Below are positions 1 to 5,101 of a DNA stretch of 5,101 nt, piece after piece. A model generated the notes under the pieces. It saw only the letters and a list, made by a program, of their open reading frames with translations, was not told the DNA's origin and searched no databases. The stretch is taken from positions 1 to 5,101 of the forward strand of contig JAGVHJ010000326.1 of assembly GCA_020056645.1 (NCBI GenBank), given 5' to 3'. Every line of letters begins with the position of its first letter. Position 1 is the stretch's first letter. The position numbers and the translations under genes were made by a program. This DNA comes from Desulfobacterales bacterium. GTDB taxonomy: Bacteria > Desulfobacterota > Desulfobacteria > Desulfobacterales > JAHIVH01.

Positions 1-848
1 AAGGGGGTTAGGAAGGCTGAGCGGGCGTTGATGAACCGGATATCCATATCCAGATGGTTTTTCAGGCTCTTTTTAAGCGTATCTGTTTCGTTCAACCGCA
101 TGAGTCCGTTATCCACAAAGATGCAGGTGAGCCTTTTTCCGATTGCTTTGTGGATAAGAAGGGCCGTTACAGAGGAGTCAACGCCGCCGCTTAACCCTAA
201 AATCACTTTTTTGTCGCCCACCTCGGTTCTGATTTTTTCCATGGCGCTTTTTGCGAAGGATTTCATGGACCACAATTTTTTACAGTCGCACCGGTCAAAA
301 AGGAAATTGGAAAGCATTTTTTTCCCGTAGGCCGTATGGGCCACCTCGGGATGGAACTGGAGCCCCATGATCGATTTACCGGTGTGTTCAATGGCGGCGA
401 TTTCCGTGTTGTCGGTGGAGGCTGTGATGGTAAATCCGGGAGGGAGTTTTTTGATGGAATCTCCGTGGCTCATCCAGCAGGGACTCTTGTCTTGAACGCC
501 TTTGAAGAGGCCATCCGTCTCTTTTACAAGGAGCTCCGCGAATCCATACTCCCGTTTGTCGGCCCGCTCAATGAGGCCGCCCATGGCGTTTACGATAAAC
601 TGCATGCCATAGCAGATACCCAGAACGGGAATACCCATTTCAAGAATCTTCGGGTCGGCTTTCGGACTATTTTTGCTGTAAATGCTGGCGGGTCCGCCAG
701 ATAAAATGATGCCGTCCGGCTTCACCTCCTCTATGTAACGGGGGGTGACCTTATCCGGCGGGTCGATCTGGCAATAGACTTTTAATTCTCGGACGCGTCT
801 GGCGATCAGCTGGTTGAATTGCGATCCAAAATCAATAATTTGTATCAT
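1..848 (-). CDS. guaA: GMP synthase (glutamine-hydrolysing), N-terminal 282 residues; C-terminus beyond the window
   Basis: This enzyme makes GMP from XMP, ATP and glutamine in the cytoplasm, the last step of de novo guanine nucleotide synthesis. I translated the minus strand from the ATG at 846-848. Residues 1 to about 190 are a class I glutamine amidotransferase domain: DFGSQ near the start, the SGGPAS loop at 50-55, the nucleophile Cys79 in GICYGMQ, and the remaining triad His166 and Glu168 in QFHPE. The ATP pyrophosphatase domain follows, with the PP-loop SGGVDSS at 220-226 and FVDNGLMRLNE at 244-254. The window edge cuts the gene at Pro282. GuaA proteins are usually about 510-525 residues, so the rest of the ATPase domain and the dimerisation domain lie outside. 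A GAGGAG Shine-Dalgarno at 853-858 supports the start. All catalytic residues in view are intact. The gene diverges from efp. It contains PPD (30-32) and PPG (136-138), both EF-P-type stall motifs. Confidence 0.97.
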   Translation of the reverse strand, partial: MIQIIDFGSQFNQLIARRVRELKVYCQIDPPDKVTPRYIEEVKPDGIILSGGPASIYSKNSPKADPKILEMGIPVLGICYGMQFIVNAMGGLIERADKREYGFAELLVKETDGLFKGVQDKSPCWMSHGDSIKKLPPGFTITASTDNTEIAAIEHTGKSIMGLQFHPEVAHTAYGKKMLSNFLFDRCDCKKLWSMKSFAKSAMEKIRTEVGDKKVILGLSGGVDSSVTALLIHKAIGKRLTCIFVDNGLMRLNETDTLKKSLKNHLDMDIRFINARSAFLTP

Positions 849-898
849 TCCTCTCCTCAAATATCATCGCTTCTTTTGTTAATAAAAAAAACGCCCTA

Positions 899-926
899 TT
901 TCTAACAGAAGTCATAAAATAATCAA
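899..926 (-). promoter_or_regulatory. Possible sigma70-type promoter of guaA
   Basis: On the minus strand, TTGATT (921-926) lies 16 bp from TAGAAA (899-904). Each matches 4 of 6 consensus positions. Transcription would start near 892 and leave a leader of about 45 nt before the guaA ATG, a sensible distance. This is a match by eye only, and the surroundings are AT-rich, so chance matches are likely. Confidence 0.35.
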
Positions 927-984
927 TATGAATAAATATCGGTTTCTTAAAAAAAAAGATCTGCATGAATTCTTAAAAAAGATT

Positions 985-1012
985 TTGACACGATCACCCG
1001 TTTTGTTAAAGA
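985..1012 (+). promoter_or_regulatory. Possible efp promoter with consensus -35 box
   Basis: A perfect TTGACA lies at 985-990. With a 16-bp spacer the -10 would be TAAAGA (1007-1012), which matches only 3 of 6 positions, so the -10 assignment is weak. A better-looking TATAAC at 1069-1074 has no -35 partner at the usual spacing. The efp promoter is probably in this region, but its exact position is not settled. Confidence 0.3.
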
Positions 1013-1016
1013 GATA

Positions 1017-1048
1017 GGGAGCTTTTACGAGACAGGTTGAAGCTTCCC
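1017..1048 (+). other. Stem-loop in the region upstream of efp
   Basis: GGGAGCTT (1017-1024) can pair with AAGC plus TCCC (1040-1048), leaving one bulged T at 1044. The result is an eight-pair stem with a 15-nt loop. No T-run follows, so it does not look like an intrinsic terminator. It would be in the efp leader RNA only if transcription starts upstream of about 1017. Confidence 0.3.
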
Positions 1049-1123
1049 GGAAACAGATGAATTCATTTTATAACCGATATCGGCCGGAACACACCATGAA
1101 AAAAGAGAACAGGAGTTTGAATC

Positions 1124-1684
1124 ATGTATGATTGCAGTAATTTAAAAAAAGGTCTCAAGGTGGAAATCGACGGAGAGCCCTATGTCATCAGCCAGTTTGA
1201 TTTTGTAAAACCAGGCAAGGGCCAGGCATTGTACAAATGCCGGCTCAAGAATATGATTACCGGGTCTCAGTTTGATCGCACCTTCAGATCTGGCGACAAA
1301 TTCAATCCGGCCAACCTGGAAGAGCGAGAGATGGAATACCTCTACGAGGAGGGTGGCACCTTCTGTTTCATGAATACGGCCACCTTCGAACAGGAGTTCC
1401 TGACACGGGACCAGGTGGTGGACGCCATTGACCTGTTGAAGGAGAACACCGTCTGCAATGTGCTCTTTTTCGACAACAAGGCGATTTCGATCAACATGCC
1501 CAATTTCGTTGAACTGAAAATCGTCAAGGCGGACCCATGGGCCAAGGGTGATACAGCCACGAATGACACCAAACCCGCGACCCTTGAGACCGGATATGTT
1601 GTTCAGGTGCCCGCCTTTGTCAACGAGGGGGAGACGATCCGGGTGGACACTCGGACAAAAGCCTATGCGGAACGGGTGAAATAA
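1124..1684 (+). CDS. efp: Elongation factor P
   Basis: EF-P is a tRNA-shaped cytoplasmic protein that binds between the ribosomal P and E sites and promotes peptide bond formation at consecutive prolines. The 186-residue product has the family's usual length and three-domain layout: a KOW-like domain I (about 1-64), an OB domain II (about 65-128), and a second OB domain III (about 129-186) with the signature KPATLETGYVVQVP and a NEGETI segment. The tip loop of domain I reads KPGKGQA, so the residue normally modified is Lys32. A lysine here fits EpmA-type or other lysine modification and argues against EarP rhamnosylation, which uses Arg. No modification gene is in the window. The ATG has a good Shine-Dalgarno, AGGAG at 1111-1115, eight bases upstream. 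The C-terminal end reads TRTKAYAERVK, where most relatives have TRTGEY or TRSGEY. The gene diverges from guaA, and a kinase gene follows 74 bp downstream, possibly cotranscribed. Confidence 0.97.
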   Translation: MYDCSNLKKGLKVEIDGEPYVISQFDFVKPGKGQALYKCRLKNMITGSQFDRTFRSGDKFNPANLEEREMEYLYEEGGTFCFMNTATFEQEFLTRDQVVDAIDLLKENTVCNVLFFDNKAISINMPNFVELKIVKADPWAKGDTATNDTKPATLETGYVVQVPAFVNEGETIRVDTRTKAYAERVK

Positions 1685-1721
1685 CTTAAACACCATCCCG
1701 TCATTGGCGTTGTTGAAAGGG

Positions 1722-1754
1722 ATGATTATGAATCAAATAAGGGGCCTTCGTTAA
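1722..1754 (+). CDS. Possible leader mini-ORF before the kinase gene (speculative)
   Basis: The 74-bp gap between efp and the kinase contains a tiny frame, MIMNQIRGLR, or MNQIRGLR from the second ATG at 1728. A purine-rich AAAGGGA (1716-1722) sits five bases before the second ATG, a workable Shine-Dalgarno. Its stop (1752-1754) is four bases before the kinase ATG at 1759. The kinase start has no well-spaced Shine-Dalgarno: AAGGGG at 1739-1744 is 14 bases away. Translation of the mini-ORF could therefore deliver ribosomes to the kinase start. A frame this short arises easily by chance. Confidence 0.22.
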   Translation: MIMNQIRGLR

Positions 1755-1758
1755 AGCC

Positions 1759-3855
1759 ATGGCCGGAGTAATGATTAAATCCATTTTGATTATCGATGAC
1801 GACAACCAGCTTCTTTCTGCTGTTGAAAAGTTTTTGTCAACCCATGATTATTTCTGTCTATCCGCATCCAACACGGCGGACGCGGATAGACTGATCAGCG
1901 AGTATAAGCCCGATTTGATTATTTCCGATATCCGCATGCCCGGCCAGGACGGAGTCCAATTCATGAAACGGAAAAAAGAGGCCTTTCCGGATATCGATTT
2001 CATCATCATGACCGCCTTCTCCGATGACTACTCCTATATGGAGATTATCCAGTCGGGCGCCACCGATTATATGACAAAGCCTTTTCATATGAAAGAGCTG
2101 GAAGCGAGAATCGGCCGCATCGACCGGGAAAAAAGCATTCTCTACGAGTTGAAAAAAACCAACACCAAACTGGAGGAGGCCCTCATGATGGCCAGGGAAC
2201 TTGCGGCGAAGGCGGAGGTCGCCTCCAAAGCCAAAAGCGACTTCCTGGCGAACATGAGCCATGAGATCAGAACACCTTTAAATGGAATCATCGGGTTTAC
2301 CGATATCCTTCTCGACACAGACCTCACCCCGGAACAGATCGATTACGCCAAAATCACCAAGTCAAGCGGCGAGTCCCTTCTTCTTCTGATCAACGATATT
2401 CTCGATTTTTCTAAAATCGAGGCGGGACAGATGACCCTTGAAATGATGCCTTTTGATCCGGAGATGCTTTGCTATGACGTGTGTGAACTGATCCGGCCCA
2501 AACTTGGATGTAAAAAAGTCGAGCTTCTGTGCCGGATCGGCGACGATGTCCCCTCCATGGTCATCGGAGATCCCCACCGTTACCGGCAGGTCATAGTGAA
2601 TCTTATGGGGAACGCCGTCAAGTTCACATCCGGTGGGGAGATAGAGCTCTCCATCGATATATTGAAAGACACGGACCATTCGGTTCTCATCTACACCAAG
2701 GTCCGCGATACAGGGATCGGGATTCCCCCGAACGCCCTGAAAGAGGTTTTCGAACCTTTTAGACAGGCCAAAGGGGTTACCGCCAGTAAATATGGGGGAA
2801 CCGGTCTGGGCCTCTCCATCTGTAAAAAAATAGCGGCCCTCATGGGGGGAAACATCTGGGCGGAAAACAATGTGACCGAAGGAGCCACCTTTCATTTCAC
2901 CGCCTCCATGATCAAGCAGGAGGTGGTGTATCCCAGCCGCTATTGCCATGTGGGGCTCACCGGACGAAGTGTTCTTATTGTGGACGATAATCAGACCTGC
3001 CGCGATATTTTGGCCCACGAACTGAAAAAGTCCGGTATGCGTGTGACCGCTCTCAATGACGGCCAGAGCACCCTGGAAACCCTCCGCGCCCATGCGCGGG
3101 GCATGACCCCCTTCCATTTGTGTATCCTTGATATCAACATGCCGGGATCGGATGGAATCGATATCGCAAGGGCGATCCGGAAGAGTTCCGATGGGGTGAT
3201 CGCGGCGCTGCCCCTTCTGGCCCTCTCATCTCCCACGCCAGGAGCCGCTAAACAATGCGAAGAGGCAGGATTTGACGCCTTTATCGCCAAACCCCTCCGG
3301 AGAGACCGCCTCATCAACATGGTCGATCAACTGATCGGTTTTAAAAAACCGGCCGCCGCGTGGGAACCGGGGGAGGTACGGTCGATTCTCACCCAATACT
3401 CCATGATCGAAGGCATCAAGCGCTCCATCGTGATTCTCCTTGCCGAAGATAATCCCGTGAATCAGAAGCTGATTTCCATCATGCTGACCAAGGCGGGATA
3501 TCAAGTGCATGTGGCCAACAGCGGCATCGAAACCTATGAAAAATACACCCAGAATCCCCTTTCATACGATTTGGTTCTCATGGATATTCAAATGCCCGGC
3601 ATGAGCGGATATGAAACCACGACCGCCATTCGGAACTGGGAAAAGGAGAATATGGGAAGGAGCGCCGGCCGCAAGGAAAAAAAGAGCCGCATGGCGGTCC
3701 CCCCCATCCCCATCATCGCCGTGACCGCGAACGCCATGAAAGAGGATCGCTTAAGATGTCTGGAATCCGGAATGAACGACTACCTGGCCAAACCGATCAA
3801 GCGAGAAGCGGTCTTTGAAGTGATCGAAAAGTGGGTGTTAAGCAGAAGCAATTGA
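1759..3855 (+). CDS. Soluble hybrid histidine kinase, REC-HisKA-HATPase-REC-REC
   Basis: The 698-residue product is a phosphorelay kinase. REC1 (about 7-122) has acidic Asp13-Asp15, phospho-acceptor Asp57, Thr85 and Lys107. A charged helix, probably coiled coil, spans about 122-160. HisKA carries the H-box NMSHEIRTPLNG with phospho-accepting His168. The HATPase domain has N-box Asn281/Asn285, G1 DTGIGIP at 317-323, F-box FEPFRQA at 331-337 and G2 GGTGLGLS at 346-353. REC2 (about 403-527) has Asp409/Asp410, Asp458, Ser490 and Lys511. REC3 (about 556-693) has Glu563/Asp564, Asp609, Thr656 and Lys678, with a basic insertion around 630-645. All catalytic residues look intact. No transmembrane segment, PAS or GAF sensor, Hpt or DNA-binding domain is seen, so a separate Hpt protein is presumably needed if the relay continues. 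The later core resembles BarA/TodS-style hybrids. The start is uncertain: the ATG at 1771 is also possible, but its GGAG is only two bases away. The gene may be cotranscribed with efp, and it converges on the REC-TPR gene. Confidence 0.93.
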   Translation: MAGVMIKSILIIDDDNQLLSAVEKFLSTHDYFCLSASNTADADRLISEYKPDLIISDIRMPGQDGVQFMKRKKEAFPDIDFIIMTAFSDDYSYMEIIQSGATDYMTKPFHMKELEARIGRIDREKSILYELKKTNTKLEEALMMARELAAKAEVASKAKSDFLANMSHEIRTPLNGIIGFTDILLDTDLTPEQIDYAKITKSSGESLLLLINDILDFSKIEAGQMTLEMMPFDPEMLCYDVCELIRPKLGCKKVELLCRIGDDVPSMVIGDPHRYRQVIVNLMGNAVKFTSGGEIELSIDILKDTDHSVLIYTKVRDTGIGIPPNALKEVFEPFRQAKGVTASKYGGTGLGLSICKKIAALMGGNIWAENNVTEGATFHFTASMIKQEVVYPSRYCHVGLTGRSVLIVDDNQTCRDILAHELKKSGMRVTALNDGQSTLETLRAHARGMTPFHLCILDINMPGSDGIDIARAIRKSSDGVIAALPLLALSSPTPGAAKQCEEAGFDAFIAKPLRRDRLINMVDQLIGFKKPAAAWEPGEVRSILTQYSMIEGIKRSIVILLAEDNPVNQKLISIMLTKAGYQVHVANSGIETYEKYTQNPLSYDLVLMDIQMPGMSGYETTTAIRNWEKENMGRSAGRKEKKSRMAVPPIPIIAVTANAMKEDRLRCLESGMNDYLAKPIKREAVFEVIEKWVLSRSN

Positions 3856-3881
3856 TTCCAAATGAAATGAGCGGGGTGCGC

Positions 3882-4907
3882 CTATTTGAAGTAGGAGTCG
3901 ATGCTCCCCAGGTCGATGGCCTTCAACACATCTTTTGCTTCTTTGAAGTCTGGATTGTATTTGATGGCGCGTATGAAAAAAATTTTCGCCTTCTCGAAAT
4001 CCTTTAAATCCACGTAAAGCCTTCCAACGTTATAGAGAATATGGGGCTCTTTGGGGTGGATTTTTAACGCCTTCAGATATTGCTCAAGGGCTTTTTTGAA
4101 ATTTCCTTTTTTCCGGTAGAGAACCCCCAGGCTGTTGAACACGTTCAGCGTGTCCGGGTTGATCAACAGCACCTCGTTCAACACCTCCTCGGCGCTTTCC
4201 ATTTCACCCTTTTCCATATGAATATTAGCCGCCCTGTTGAGGCACCGCACCGCTTCGTTTTTGTTTCCCATCAGCGTATAGGCCCGGCCCATGGCCTGAA
4301 AGGCCTTGACAAAGAGGTGGTCAAGCTGGGTCGCTTTCTGAAAGGCTGCGATGGCCTCCGGATATTTTGCCTGGCTGGTTTTAATGAAACCGATGTTGTA
4401 GTAATATTCGGCGCTTTCGCTTTTTTTAATGAGATCTTCGAAGAGGCCAAGGGCCGTGTCGTATTGTTTCGCCTCGATGAGGGCCAGCCCCTCCTGATAT
4501 TTTTTTTCCTTGTTCAGGATCTCCAGGTCTTTCATTCCACGGGATATCTGCTCAATCTTTAGCGTAAGGGTTTCAAGGTCAAAAGGCCTGACGATCAGAC
4601 CGGTGACGCCGGCCTGCCCCGCCTGGATCACCTTGAGTTTGGTAAAGGCGCTATGGGTGAGGAAAAAGGGCGTGTCATGGTGTTTATCCTCTTTTCGGAC
4701 CAGCTTGAGAAGGGCGAGTCCGGTCATCTCCTGCATTTCCCATGAGGTGATGATGCAGTCGTAGGTGTGTTTTTTTAGCAGGCTCCATGCCTGGTTTCCG
4801 CTTGAGGCCGGGTCGATTTTCTCGTAATTGATATATTTTACCAGACCGTTCAATTCATTCAGCGTTAATGGATTGTCATCGACCAGAAGAAATGTATGCG
4901 GTTTCAT
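3882..4907 (-). CDS. Receiver-like domain plus TPR repeat protein, with degenerate phosphorylation site
   Basis: The 341-residue product starts with a CheY-like receiver fold (about 1-122), followed by a short helical linker and a TPR array from about 136 to 321 with a C-terminal capping helix. Clear 34-residue units run at about 167-200, 201-234, 254-287 and 288-321, with weaker ones at about 136-166 and 235-253. The receiver keeps the acidic pair Asp10/Asp11 and Ser86 (the Thr/Ser switch position), but the phospho-acceptor position in CIITSWEM is Ser55 and the conserved Lys is Arg107 in VRPF. It is therefore unlikely to be phosphorylated in the standard way. TPRs bind proteins, so a scaffold or adaptor role in the cytoplasm is the reasonable inference. 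The partner is unknown, and the convergent hybrid kinase is only a positional candidate. The ATG has AGGAAG (4915-4920) seven bases upstream. There is no signal peptide or membrane segment. Confidence 0.9.
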   Translation of the reverse strand: MKPHTFLLVDDNPLTLNELNGLVKYINYEKIDPASSGNQAWSLLKKHTYDCIITSWEMQEMTGLALLKLVRKEDKHHDTPFFLTHSAFTKLKVIQAGQAGVTGLIVRPFDLETLTLKIEQISRGMKDLEILNKEKKYQEGLALIEAKQYDTALGLFEDLIKKSESAEYYYNIGFIKTSQAKYPEAIAAFQKATQLDHLFVKAFQAMGRAYTLMGNKNEAVRCLNRAANIHMEKGEMESAEEVLNEVLLINPDTLNVFNSLGVLYRKKGNFKKALEQYLKALKIHPKEPHILYNVGRLYVDLKDFEKAKIFFIRAIKYNPDFKEAKDVLKAIDLGSIDSYFK

Positions 4908-4986
4908 TGATAGGCTTCCTGATGTGTCACAGGGTTATTGATCAAGAGTAACGGGTAGGGGGCTGATCCGGCGCATCGTCTGAAAA

Positions 4987-5010
4987 CGATTCCTGACAGG
5001 AGGGGAATCG
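4987..5010 (-). other. Stem-loop in the 5' leader of the REC-TPR gene
   Basis: A perfect 7-bp inverted repeat, CGATTCC (4987-4993) and GGAATCG (5004-5010), encloses a 10-nt loop. A second, overlapping repeat, TCCTG-A-CAGGA (4991-5001), offers an alternative fold. Read on the minus strand, the 7-bp stem is followed by only four Ts, so it is at best a weak terminator or attenuator. It lies about 80 nt before the REC-TPR start codon and would be in the leader RNA if the promoter at 5042-5071 is real. Confidence 0.4.
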
Positions 5011-5041
5011 CATGTAGAATAGGGCGTGGTGAGTGATTTAG

Positions 5042-5071
5042 ATTTAAGTAATAACTTGAATTGATTATCAA
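5042..5071 (-). promoter_or_regulatory. Possible promoter of the REC-TPR gene
   Basis: On the minus strand TTGATA (5066-5071, 5 of 6 consensus) is followed after 18 bp by TTAAAT (5042-5047, 4 of 6). This would give a leader of about 125 nt before the ATG at 4907. The -35 box lies inside the palindrome ATTGATTATCAAT (5060-5072), which could be an operator. The assignment is by eye. Confidence 0.35.
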
Positions 5072-5072
5072 T
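5060..5072. repeat. 13-bp palindrome overlapping the putative -35 box
   Basis: ATTGAT and ATCAAT form perfect 6-bp arms around a single T. The size and symmetry suit a binding site for a dimeric regulator, and its overlap with the putative REC-TPR -35 box would suit repression. No specific regulator is recognised. Confidence 0.3.
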
Positions 5073-5084
5073 GCCTCCGGCGGC

Positions 5085-5101
5085 CCGCTTTTAAAAAGCG
5101 G
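5085..5101. repeat. GC-flanked inverted repeat at the window edge
   Basis: CCGCTTTT and AAAAGCGG are perfect 8-bp arms around one A, immediately after the GC-rich stretch GCCTCCGGCGGC (5073-5084). The GGC before the left arm suggests that the stem may continue past the end of the window. It may belong to a terminator or dispersed intergenic repeat of the next gene. The T/A block inside the stem is not the classic terminator order, so the call stays open. Confidence 0.4.

Larger units (their letters stand above)
936..1083. repeat. Nested inverted repeats in the guaA/efp divergent region
   Basis: Two short words each occur as inverted copies. The outer pair is ATATCGGTT (936-944) and AACCGATAT (1072-1080), 9 bp exact. 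The inner pair is ATGAATTC (965-972) and GAATTCAT (1059-1066), 8 bp exact. Both right-hand copies lie in perfect local palindromes: ATGAATTCAT (1057-1066) and CCGATATCGG (1074-1083). The 275-bp gap between the two genes contains no convincing gene. The repeats could be operator sites of a regulator acting on both divergent promoters, but no regulator family is recognised and AT-rich words recur easily by chance. Confidence 0.4.

Noticed and set aside
28..704. Plus-strand ORFs of 100 and 122 codons
   Set aside because: They lie opposite the clear guaA reading frame on the minus strand and resemble no family.
928..1017. 29-codon plus-strand ORF in the guaA/efp spacer, Lys-rich product beginning MNKYRFLKKK
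   Set aside because: No Shine-Dalgarno at a useful distance, low complexity from an A-run, and it overlaps the candidate efp promoter; most likely chance.
849..1123. Purine riboswitch in the guaA leader
   Set aside because: The likely leader is only about 45 nt and shows no purine aptamer pattern.
1142..1696. 184-codon minus-strand ORF covering efp
   Set aside because: It is the antisense of efp, whose frame is unmistakable; no ribosome site or family resemblance.
1693..1724. Possible efp terminator: CATCCC/GGGATG hairpin
   Set aside because: The stem is only 6 bp with a loop of about 20 nt and no T-run follows; read-through into the kinase is more likely.
2362..3117. 251-codon minus-strand ORF inside the kinase gene
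   Set aside because: It is antisense to the conserved HATPase and REC2 coding region; its length reflects codon bias of the real gene.
4080..4764. Plus-strand ORFs opposite the REC-TPR gene
   Set aside because: The minus-strand frame has receiver and TPR patterns with a good ribosome site; these are shadows.
4938..4945. Palindrome TTGATCAA upstream of the REC-TPR gene
   Set aside because: An isolated 8-bp palindrome with no positional link to a promoter; expected by chance.

Overview
The window carries four protein-coding genes and two non-coding stretches. From left to right: the N-terminal half of guaA (GMP synthase) on the minus strand, cut by the window edge; a 275-bp divergent intergenic region; efp (elongation factor P) on the plus strand; a soluble hybrid histidine kinase gene 74 bp downstream on the same strand; and, convergent with it across a 26-bp gap, a minus-strand gene for a receiver-TPR protein. 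The last 194 bp hold the 5' leader and probable promoter of the receiver-TPR gene. No tRNA, rRNA, CRISPR array, insertion sequence or phage gene was seen.

The combination of housekeeping genes, moderate GC with AT-rich spacers, and a multi-receiver hybrid kinase without membrane segments fits a signalling-rich Gram-negative bacterium. My best guess is Desulfobacterota (the former sulfate-reducing Deltaproteobacteria). This is an impression from protein style and gene context, not a database result.

Functionally, guaA and efp are core metabolism and translation. EF-P rescues ribosomes stalled on consecutive prolines, and the divergent guaA encodes both PPD and PPG, two classic EF-P-dependent motifs. 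The kinase has the order REC - coiled coil - HisKA - HATPase - REC - REC. It has no PAS/GAF/transmembrane sensor and no Hpt domain, so its input probably arrives as a phosphoryl group or partner protein at the first receiver, and its output needs an Hpt protein encoded elsewhere. The convergent gene encodes an N-terminal receiver fold followed by about five to six TPR units. That receiver has lost the phospho-accepting Asp (Ser instead) and the conserved Lys (Arg instead), so it looks like a phosphorylation-independent scaffold or decoy.

The least ordinary points are this degenerate receiver next to a three-receiver kinase, nested inverted repeats in the guaA/efp divergent region, and a possible 8-10 codon leader ORF just before the kinase, whose own start has no well-placed Shine-Dalgarno sequence. 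Nothing here proves a new system. The kinase plus pseudo-receiver-TPR pair is the best candidate.
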